Assembly: GCF_018854495.1 (NCBI RefSeq)
Contig: NZ_JABBDR010000101.1
Coordinates: 1 to 11,038 of the forward strand
Length of the DNA: 11,038 nt
From: Acidithiobacillus ferruginosus
GTDB lineage: Bacteria; Pseudomonadota; Gammaproteobacteria; Acidithiobacillales; Acidithiobacillaceae
Reading direction: 5' to 3'
A program made the translations under genes and the position numbers. Positions 5,429 through 11,038 of this stretch are shown piece by piece. Positions within the stretch are counted from its first letter, which is position 1; every line of letters starts with the position of its first letter. The notes under the pieces were generated by a model. It had not been told where the DNA came from, ran no database searches, and was given only the letters and a program-made list of their open reading frames with translations.

Positions 5429-6187
5429 TTATTTAACAATGTTATAACATGCGGATCTGGCGGTCAATGCACAAAAAGAGTTCGGGCCGCGTTGGAATAG
5501 CGGGGATTTCTTATCGAATCCGGAGAGAACAGGCTGCTTGGAGATCGGGGTACGCTGTTCACGGCGAATGCGGGCGCGGTGCTCTGGTCGGCCTAGCACG
5601 CAGTCCAAAAAAATGCAATGATAATCTATTTTCTTGGTTTTTGTCGTTATTCTACCGATCAATGTCCCGTCAGGTTCTATGCGCTTGACATGTAAGTAAG
5701 ACGTTATCACGCGCTCCGGATAACTGTTGGTATGGCGCTCACCAAAAGTTTCAAAAAGATGTACAATCTTTGTATCTGGATAAACGTCTATATATGAATT
5801 TCTAGAGCTATTTGCTGATTTATATATGCGAAAATAAATCTTCCCTGTTTTCGAGTTGCGCCCCTCGTAATAAGCTGCATTTTCGCTTGACGTTATTCCT
5901 GGAGTTCGTCGGTGAGCGCTAAAAATACAGTTGGCACCATTTAGACTGCATCTAACTGATGAAAAAAACCGGCTTGACTGTAAGCAAAAACATTAACGGC
6001 CTTTCCCGTAACAGCAGAAAACAAAAGATCGAAACTTCGATATGGGCTCGTCCTCATATAAATGGGCGGGCTGAATTCAGTGCGTGGACTGGTATCTACC
6101 ACTCTTGTTGGAACCGTACAGACTATTCGGCGTTTCATCGGTGATAGGCACCGTTTTGGCAGGCGGTTTACCGCGCGTACTGATCAC
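5429..6187 (-). pseudogene. AT-rich broken gene of unknown origin between ntrX and mazE2
   Basis: One minus-strand frame starts with GTG at 6187, overlapping the ntrX stop as GTGA, and ends at 5429. It is interrupted by TGA (6077-6079) and TAA (5993-5995). The first part reads ISTRGKPPAKTVPITDETPN to residue 36. The last part is open for 187 codons but has no start codon before GTG 5710. It reads like real protein in the middle: ENAAYYEGRNSKTGKIYFRI, SSRNSYIDVYPDTKIVHLFE, then VITSYLHVKRIEPDGTLIGR. The section around 5940-6138 looks more protein-like in another frame (AVTGKAVNVFAYSQAGFF), so frameshifts are likely too. Codons are A/T-rich, unlike the flanking ntrX, which suggests foreign origin. 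The last 50 or so codons run over the mazE2 promoter and look non-native. A weak palindrome ATCGAAACTTCGAT (6028-6041), followed by a T-rich stretch on the minus strand, might end ntrX transcription. I do not recognise the family. Confidence 0.5.
5439..5467 (-). promoter_or_regulatory. Predicted promoter and operator of mazE2-mazF2
   Basis: On the minus strand, TTGACC (5462-5467), a 15-bp spacer and TATAAC (5441-5446) are preceded by TG, as in an extended -10. The -10 box lies inside the perfect 12-bp palindrome ATGTTATAACAT (5439-5450), a natural site for repression by the AbrB-fold antitoxin. The predicted leader is about 26 nt and contains the ribosome site GGAGGG. Confidence 0.6.
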
Positions 6188-7590
6188 CCCTCCCCCTCAT
6201 CCCCATCCTCGCCCGCCCGCCGCTCGCCCTTCAGGGCGATGCTCAGGTTCTTCAGCTTGCGATAGAGATGCGTGCGCTCCAGCCCCACCACTTCCGCCGT
6301 CCGCGCGATATTCCACTCGTTACGCGCCAGATGGTACTCCAGGAAGGCGCGCTCGAAGCGCTCCCGCGCGCGCTTCAGCGTACCGCCGAAATCTTCCCCG
6401 TCGAAATTGCTGTTGGCGAGGACGAGGCGATTATCCAGTCCCAGGGCACCCTCCACCTCTTCCGCGCTGATCTCCGGACCTTCCGCCAGAATCAGCAGGC
6501 GTTCCACCAGGTTCTGCAATTCCCGGATATTGCCCGGCCACGGATAATGCCGCAGTACCTCCAGGGTTTCCGGGGCGAAACGGCGCGCCGCCAGACCATC
6601 GCGGGCGCCATAAAAGCGTACGAACTCTTCTATGAGCACCGGAATATCCACACTCCGCGCCGACAGCGGCGGCACCTTCAGGGGCAGGGCGCTGAGACGG
6701 TAGTAGAGATCGCTGCGAAATTGCCCGCTCTGCACCGCGTGCGCCAGATCCTGCGCACTCCCGGCGATAACGCGCACATCCACGGGCACGGGCGTCGTCC
6801 CACCCACCCGGATGATGCGCCGCTCCTGCAGGGCCGAGAACAGGCGCGCCTGAGTTTCCAGATCCATATCGGCAATTTCGTCGATGAAGAGCGTGCCGCC
6901 ATGGGCGACTTCCAGACGCCCGCGGGTCAGCTTGCCATGCTCCTCGCTGCCGAACAGTTCGACCGCCACATTGGGGCGGGCGATGGCGGCGGCACGCAGA
7001 TCCACGAAAGGCCCCTGTGCCCGCCGGCTTTGCCGGTGCAGATAACGCGCGGCCACTTCCTTGCCGCTGCCCGGCTCGCCCAGCAGCAAGGCCCAGGAAT
7101 CCACCGCCGCCACCCTCTGCAACTGTTCGCGGAACTGGCGGATGGCCGGACTGTCGCCGCTCGGTCGCTCCACCCAACCCGCCTGCGCACGCAGATCCCG
7201 GTTCTCGCGCTGCAAGCGACTGGATTCCAGGGCATGGGTGACGGTAAGCAGGGTCTTGTCCAACGACAGTGGCTTTTCGATGAAGTCATAGGCACCCAGC
7301 TTGGTCGCCTGCACCGCCGTTTCGATGGTGGCGTGCCCGGACATCATCACCACCGGCTGCGCCAGACCCGCTTCGGCCCAGCGCCGCAAGAGGCTGACGC
7401 CATCCTCACCTGGCATCCAGATATCGAGGAGTACGAGGTCCACCATCTGCTCGCGCAACAGCACTTCGGCCGCTTCCGCACTACCGGCGGTATGCACGCT
7501 GTAGCCTTCGTCCTCCAGAATTTCTGCCAGGGTCGCGCAGATATCGGGTTCGTCATCCACCACCAGAATATTCAATCGTGCATCTTCCAT
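6184..7590 (-). CDS. ntrX: NtrX-family response regulator without GAFTGA motif
   Basis: A 468-residue cytoplasmic regulator partnered with NtrY. The receiver has D12/D13, phospho-acceptor D56 (LLDIWMPGEDG), S84 and K106. The AAA+ domain has Walker A GEPGSGKE (171-178) and Walker B GTLFIDE (232-238). It also has the arginine-finger region FRSDLYYRLS and the WPGNIRELQN block. A Fis-type HTH (NIARTAEVVGLERTHLYRKL) lies near the C-terminus. Where GAFTGA would stand the sequence is ELFGSEEHGKLTRGRLEVA, so the loop that contacts sigma-54 is absent. Loss of GAFTGA is reported for some NtrX proteins, which then act as ordinary DNA-binding regulators. The start at 7590 has AGGAGG four bases upstream and lies 21 nt after ntrY. 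In relatives NtrYX is linked to nitrogen metabolism, redox and respiration. The acidic Gly-rich tail is probably dispensable. Confidence 0.93.
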   Translation of the reverse strand: MEDARLNILVVDDEPDICATLAEILEDEGYSVHTAGSAEAAEVLLREQMVDLVLLDIWMPGEDGVSLLRRWAEAGLAQPVVMMSGHATIETAVQATKLGAYDFIEKPLSLDKTLLTVTHALESSRLQRENRDLRAQAGWVERPSGDSPAIRQFREQLQRVAAVDSWALLLGEPGSGKEVAARYLHRQSRRAQGPFVDLRAAAIARPNVAVELFGSEEHGKLTRGRLEVAHGGTLFIDEIADMDLETQARLFSALQERRIIRVGGTTPVPVDVRVIAGSAQDLAHAVQSGQFRSDLYYRLSALPLKVPPLSARSVDIPVLIEEFVRFYGARDGLAARRFAPETLEVLRHYPWPGNIRELQNLVERLLILAEGPEISAEEVEGALGLDNRLVLANSNFDGEDFGGTLKRARERFERAFLEYHLARNEWNIARTAEVVGLERTHLYRKLKNLSIALKGERRAGEDGDEGEG

Positions 7591-7611
7591 GCCGCCTCCT
7601 GAACACCTGTC

Positions 7612-9822
7612 TCAACCTAACGGAAAATCAATAACGATACGCGCACCGCCCTGCAAACCCTGATTATCGGCAATAATCTGCCCGCCGTGCTCCTCAACGA
7701 TACGCCGGACGATGGCGAGACCCAGCCCAGAACCCTTCACCTTGCTGCTGACATAGGGCTCAAAGACCCGCGCCAGCAACTCGACTGGGAAGCCTGGTCC
7801 ATCATCCAACACACTCAACTCTAGCATCTTTGTGGGGCCGGCGTCCGTCAAACGGGTGCGAATCAGGATATGCTTACCATCAGAAGATTCTACGCCACCC
7901 TGTAAGGCGTCAAGGGCATTGCGCAGAAGATTATTGAGGATTTGGCGCAGGCGATGCACATCGGCCCGCAGGGGGGGCAGGCCCGCACCCAGCTCAGCCC
8001 GAATCTCCACCCCGCTCTCTTGCCCACGATACAGGTCGAGCACGTCCAGAATCAGCGTGTTGAGATCGAGCGGACGCAACTCCAGTTGCGGCTGCCGGGC
8101 GTACTCCGAGAAGGCGTCCACCATCACCTTGAGGGCATCCACCTGATGGATGATGGTGCGGGTGGCGCGATCCAGGGTCTCCCCCTCATCGCCAAGGCGT
8201 TCCAGATATTTGCGCCGCAGCCGCTCGGCGGAGAGCTGAATGGGGGTGAGCGGGTTCTTGATCTCGTGGGCCAGACGCCGCGCCACTTCACTCCAGGCGG
8301 CGCTGCGTTGGGCGGCGACCAGCGTACTGATGTCATCGAAAACCAGGACGAAACCCCGACTGCCGGCGTCATCCGCAAAATGCGCGCCATGCACGATCAT
8401 GGTCTGCGGCCCGTCGGAGCGCTCGATCTGCAACTCTTTCTGCATCCCGTTACGGGGGTGTTCCACCCAATCCGCCACCAGTTTCCACAGGGGCTCCAGC
8501 GCGGTACCGTCATGCAAGTCATCCAGAGCACTGCCTCTGAACAGATCCTCCTGAAGGATATGGGTCGCCGCGGCGTTGACTTCGGCCAAATGATTTTCGC
8601 CATCAAAGGTCAGGATGCCGCTGGAAATCTGTCCGAGCACGGTCTCCAGATACAACCGCCGCTGCTCCGCCTGCTCCTGCGCCGCCGCCGCCTGCTGCTT
8701 GGCCCGCGCCAGTTGTCGGGTCATATTGTTGAACGAATGTATCAGGACACCCAGCTCATCGTGACTCGCCACTGTCTGCAAGGGAATAAACTCGCCGCGT
8801 GCCACCGCCTGGGTTCCCGCCGCCAGACGCGCGATGGGCGCGGTCAGTCGTCGCGCCAGATGCAGCCCCATCCACACCGCCGACAGCACAGCCAGCAGCA
8901 AGGCCACCGCCAGGCTGAGCTGAAAGGCCGTTTTCATCGGTTCGCGCATCAGCATCAACTGGTGATACCGGGTATACGCCACCTGCACCGCCTCTGCGGC
9001 TCGGGTCAGTTGCTCGGGGATGGGCTGTTCCACATAAAGCATGCGGTTGCTTTCCCCCAGGTGTGGGCTCAGCACCGGGATCAGCACCTTTACCAGCAGG
9101 CCGCCCTTGGGTTCCGGCTCGATGGCGGCAGTCGGATGGCCCTCTTCCATGGCGAGAATTTCCCGGCGCGGCAAACGCGGGGCCAGACTGAGGTTATCAC
9201 TGCTGGTGGCGATGATCCGGTTATCGCTGGAGAAGAGGGTTACGCTGCTCAGGCGATACTGATCGCGCAGGGCAATCACGGTGATTACGGCGCTGCTGTC
9301 CGACTCCCCCACCAGCGCCTGGGCAATGCTTTCCGCCGACAGCAACGTGGAATTGCGGTAGCGATCAACGCCCGCCTTGGCCACATTCAGGGCCTGATCC
9401 AGCGCACTCTGCACAGCGCTGCTGAACCACGAGTCCACGCCCCGATTCAGATACTGCCAGGAAAAGCCGAAAACGACGGCTGCCGGCAAAAAACTGAGCA
9501 GAGTGATGATGACCACCAGGCGGGTAGCCAGTTGACTGCCCACCTCGCCGCGCCGCAGTCGCAACAGCAGCGCCACCACCGAGATCAGTACCAGGGAGAG
9601 CAGAAAGAGGACGATCCCCGCCGAAATCACCAGCATGGGCACAAAATAATGGCTCAGCGGCCCCCCTGCGCTGGTGAAAAAGTTGATCCCCAAAAAGGCC
9701 ACAATGGCGAGCAGGAGCAGAACGGCGTCCCAGCGCGGTCCCACCCGTAGCTGCTCCCCTGTGGTTCCAGCGCTCAGGGCACGCAACCAGTTTTTCAACG
9801 GGGAAGGGGGGCGACGGTCCAT
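7612..9822 (-). CDS. ntrY: NtrY-family membrane sensor histidine kinase
   Basis: A 736-residue kinase with the NtrY layout. Three transmembrane helices lie near residues 33-49, 61-86 and 102-121, an extracytoplasmic region runs to about 296, and a fourth helix is at about 300-322. A HAMP domain follows (ARRLTAPIARLAAG), then a Gln/Ala-rich coiled linker and a PAS domain (about 390-500). The HisKA box RRLAHEIKNPLTPIQLSAER has phospho-acceptor H519. The ATPase has N-box NNLLRNALDAL, DDGPG (673-677) and GSGLGLA (697-703). Its partner NtrX follows after 21 nt. The start at 9822 overlaps the end of the DUF4390 gene by 28 nt and has GGAG 5 nt upstream. The HEIKNPLTPIQLSAERLRRKY block is typical of NtrY, which sets it apart from the left-hand kinase. 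Confidence 0.95.
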   Translation of the reverse strand: MDRRPPSPLKNWLRALSAGTTGEQLRVGPRWDAVLLLLAIVAFLGINFFTSAGGPLSHYFVPMLVISAGIVLFLLSLVLISVVALLLRLRRGEVGSQLATRLVVIITLLSFLPAAVVFGFSWQYLNRGVDSWFSSAVQSALDQALNVAKAGVDRYRNSTLLSAESIAQALVGESDSSAVITVIALRDQYRLSSVTLFSSDNRIIATSSDNLSLAPRLPRREILAMEEGHPTAAIEPEPKGGLLVKVLIPVLSPHLGESNRMLYVEQPIPEQLTRAAEAVQVAYTRYHQLMLMREPMKTAFQLSLAVALLLAVLSAVWMGLHLARRLTAPIARLAAGTQAVARGEFIPLQTVASHDELGVLIHSFNNMTRQLARAKQQAAAAQEQAEQRRLYLETVLGQISSGILTFDGENHLAEVNAAATHILQEDLFRGSALDDLHDGTALEPLWKLVADWVEHPRNGMQKELQIERSDGPQTMIVHGAHFADDAGSRGFVLVFDDISTLVAAQRSAAWSEVARRLAHEIKNPLTPIQLSAERLRRKYLERLGDEGETLDRATRTIIHQVDALKVMVDAFSEYARQPQLELRPLDLNTLILDVLDLYRGQESGVEIRAELGAGLPPLRADVHRLRQILNNLLRNALDALQGGVESSDGKHILIRTRLTDAGPTKMLELSVLDDGPGFPVELLARVFEPYVSSKVKGSGLGLAIVRRIVEEHGGQIIADNQGLQGGARIVIDFPLG

Positions 9823-10394
9823 GAGGACTCCAGTTTCCAGTGGTCAAGCAAAGATCGCAAACGCAACGGCAGAGGTAAGGCCTGGCTATCGACATACACC
9901 CGCAATGCCACCTGACCCCGCGCCGCACCGTGGGCCAGCGGGAGCACGAAGTTCCGCACCCGGGTCAGCTTCGTGACGACCTCACTCCAGTGCCCGTACA
10001 AGGTAAGCACGCCCTGCTGATCCTCAATGGCATATTGGTTTGTCAGGGGATAATAACGGATGTGCCAGCGCTGTTCCCGGCGTGCATGAACGCCAATACC
10101 GGGAATGAAGGAGAAAGGCTCGGGTTCCCGCCACTCCGCCTCCACAACCCAAGTCAGCGTCTGCCCCTGGTCGAGCACCTGCTGCAGGAGCGCTTCCTTG
10201 CCCAACCGCACGCTGGCGTCGATTTCAACAGCATCCGCATGGGGGATTACCTGCACACGTTCCACGTGAAACGCCGGACCAGCCACTGCCACCCCGGTTG
10301 CGCAAAAAAACCCGCATAGCCCGAGCAGTATGACGACCAATAGACGCTGCCCGCTTCTGGCGGCCGGTAAACGCAACGCGCTGCTCAGGCGCAT
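9795..10394 (-). CDS. DUF4390 family exported protein
   Basis: A 199-residue protein of unknown biochemical role, found between rsmB and ntrY in many beta- and gammaproteobacteria. The N-terminus is a basic region followed by RLLVVILLGLCGFFCATGVA, a signal peptide or membrane anchor ending near AGPA. The mature part is a strand-rich domain: FHVERVQVIPHADAVEIDAS, the block EAEWREPEPFSFIPGIG, RRWHIRYYPLTNQYAIE-like sequence, and VRNFVLPLAHG. The start at 10394 is chosen because AAGGA lies 3-7 nt upstream and a signal peptide follows directly. The longer frame from 10592 only shadows rsmB. It overlaps rsmB by 10 nt and ntrY by 28 nt. Its conserved place next to ntrY suggests a link to NtrY signalling in the periplasm, but that is inference. 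Confidence 0.88.
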   Translation of the reverse strand: MRLSSALRLPAARSGQRLLVVILLGLCGFFCATGVAVAGPAFHVERVQVIPHADAVEIDASVRLGKEALLQQVLDQGQTLTWVVEAEWREPEPFSFIPGIGVHARREQRWHIRYYPLTNQYAIEDQQGVLTLYGHWSEVVTKLTRVRNFVLPLAHGAARGQVALRVYVDSQALPLPLRLRSLLDHWKLESSWTVAPLPR

Positions 10395-11038
10395 GCGTCC
10401 TTCTCCAGCAAGGCATAGTAAAAACCATCCATATCTTCCTGACCGGGCAGGCGTTGTCCGGTCAGCGGATGAGCCGTGCGGCGCGCATCGGAATGGCGCT
10501 GAACAAAGGCGGCGATCTGTTCTTCGTTCTCCTCGGGCAATACCGAGCAGGTGGCATAGAGCAACCGACCGCCGGGGCGCAGACAAGGCCACAACCCTTC
10601 CAGCAGACGCGCCTGTTGCGCCACGGCTTCGGCCACATCTTCCGGTTGGCGGCGCAGACGAATATCGGGATGGCGGCGAATGACCCCGGTGCCGGTACAG
10701 GGTGCATCCAGGAGAATGGCGTCATAGGTCTCACCATTCCACCAAGTGGCGGTTTCCGCCGCATCGGCCGCCTGCAAATGCACCTCGCCGCCTTGTCTTT
10801 CCAGAGTTTCACGCACTCGATTCAGGCGTTCCGCAGAGCGGTCCAGGGCATCCAGGCGCGTTGCCCCCAATGCCCACAGGTGGGCCGTCTTGCCGCCGGG
10901 CGCCGCACAGGCATCCAGAATTCGCTCCCCCTCCCGGGGCGCGAGAATGTGGGCCGCCAGTTGTGCCGCGCCGTCCTGTACCGCCACCCAGCCGGCATCC
11001 CAGCCCGGCAGGGTCGCTACCGGCACACTGGCGGGCAG
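10385..11038 (-). CDS. rsmB: 16S rRNA (cytosine-967 C5)-methyltransferase RsmB, C-terminal half (partial)
   Basis: The 217 C-terminal residues of RsmB (Sun/Fmu), which transfers a methyl group from S-adenosylmethionine to C967 of 16S rRNA. The Rossmann-fold SAM-binding motif LDACAAPGGKTAHLWALG is clear. The catalytic motif DAPCTGTGVIRRHPDIRLRR carries one active-site Cys, and the second is in LLYATCSVLPEENEEQI. The closing DGFYYALLEK is the usual C-terminus. The N-terminal NusB-like RNA-binding domain lies beyond the right edge. The frame is open to the last base, so the GTG at 11026 is internal. The stop overlaps the DUF4390 start by 10 nt (ATGCGCCTGA). It is the first gene visible of the rsmB-DUF4390-ntrY-ntrX operon. 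Confidence 0.95.
   Translation of the reverse strand: MPASVPVATLPGWDAGWVAVQDGAAQLAAHILAPREGERILDACAAPGGKTAHLWALGATRLDALDRSAERLNRVRETLERQGGEVHLQAADAAETATWWNGETYDAILLDAPCTGTGVIRRHPDIRLRRQPEDVAEAVAQQARLLEGLWPCLRPGGRLLYATCSVLPEENEEQIAAFVQRHSDARRTAHPLTGQRLPGQEDMDGFYYALLEKDACA

Noticed and set aside
5464..5545. Small inverted repeats (CCGC/GCGG, GGATT/AATCC) upstream of mazE2, considered as a transposon end
   Set aside because: The arms are only 4-5 bp and no matching end or target duplication was found at the other side of the AT-rich segment.
6268..7602. A 444-codon open frame on the plus strand opposite ntrX
   Set aside because: It is an antisense shadow of ntrX with biased His/Arg/Gln composition and no family features.
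7942..9750. A 602-codon open frame on the plus strand opposite ntrY
   Set aside because: It is His/Gln/Arg-rich with no recognisable domain and lies wholly antisense to a clear kinase with intact motifs; such frames are common opposite GC-rich genes.
1..11038. CRISPR arrays, tRNA or rRNA genes, transposase or integrase genes
   Set aside because: No regularly spaced repeats, no tRNA-like cloverleaf and no recombinase motifs were seen on either strand by reading.

Overview
The window carries a dense run of genes that all read on the minus strand, so transcription goes from right to left. GC content is moderately high except for an AT-rich patch near 5.6-6.1 kb. The right-hand block (rsmB, a DUF4390 gene, ntrY, ntrX) is a gene order known from beta- and gammaproteobacteria and relatives. 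With the sigma-54-type regulators, this points to a Gram-negative proteobacterium. An Acidithiobacillus-like host is my impression from general style only and is not proven by the sequence.

Right block (6184-11038), ordinary chromosome: the C-terminal half of the 16S rRNA m5C967 methyltransferase RsmB, an exported DUF4390 protein, the membrane histidine kinase NtrY and its response regulator NtrX. The genes overlap or nearly touch and form an evident operon. NtrX keeps Walker A and B but lacks the GAFTGA loop needed to engage sigma-54.

Middle block (about 2300-6180), accessory: three toxin-antitoxin modules (mazEF-2, mazEF-1, hicBA) interleaved with small, odd or decayed genes. In the direction of transcription it holds an AT-rich broken gene starting on the ntrX stop codon, mazE2-mazF2, a frameshifted lipoprotein gene, a 43-residue ORF coupled to it by ATGA, a short coiled-coil protein with its own promoter, the decayed end of another gene closing in a perfect 14-bp inverted repeat, mazE1-mazF1, and hicB-hicA. 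Three promoters here share a TTGxCC - 15 bp - TATAxx layout, and two have a perfect palindrome over the -10 or -35 box, as expected for autoregulation.

Left block (1-2242): a membrane histidine kinase of the NtrB/ZraS type, then its sigma-54 response regulator, overlapping by ATGA and cut by the window edge. This regulator has a canonical GAFTGA motif. The kinase follows hicA so closely that they may be co-transcribed.

The chief points of interest are the toxin-antitoxin cluster between two NtrC-family two-component systems, a MazF toxin with Ala at the position of the active-site Thr, the lipoprotein/43-residue/coiled-coil cassette with two single-base frameshifts at C4 runs, and the shared promoter layout. 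I see no clear evidence of a wholly new system. The lipoprotein cassette is the best candidate for undescribed biology.
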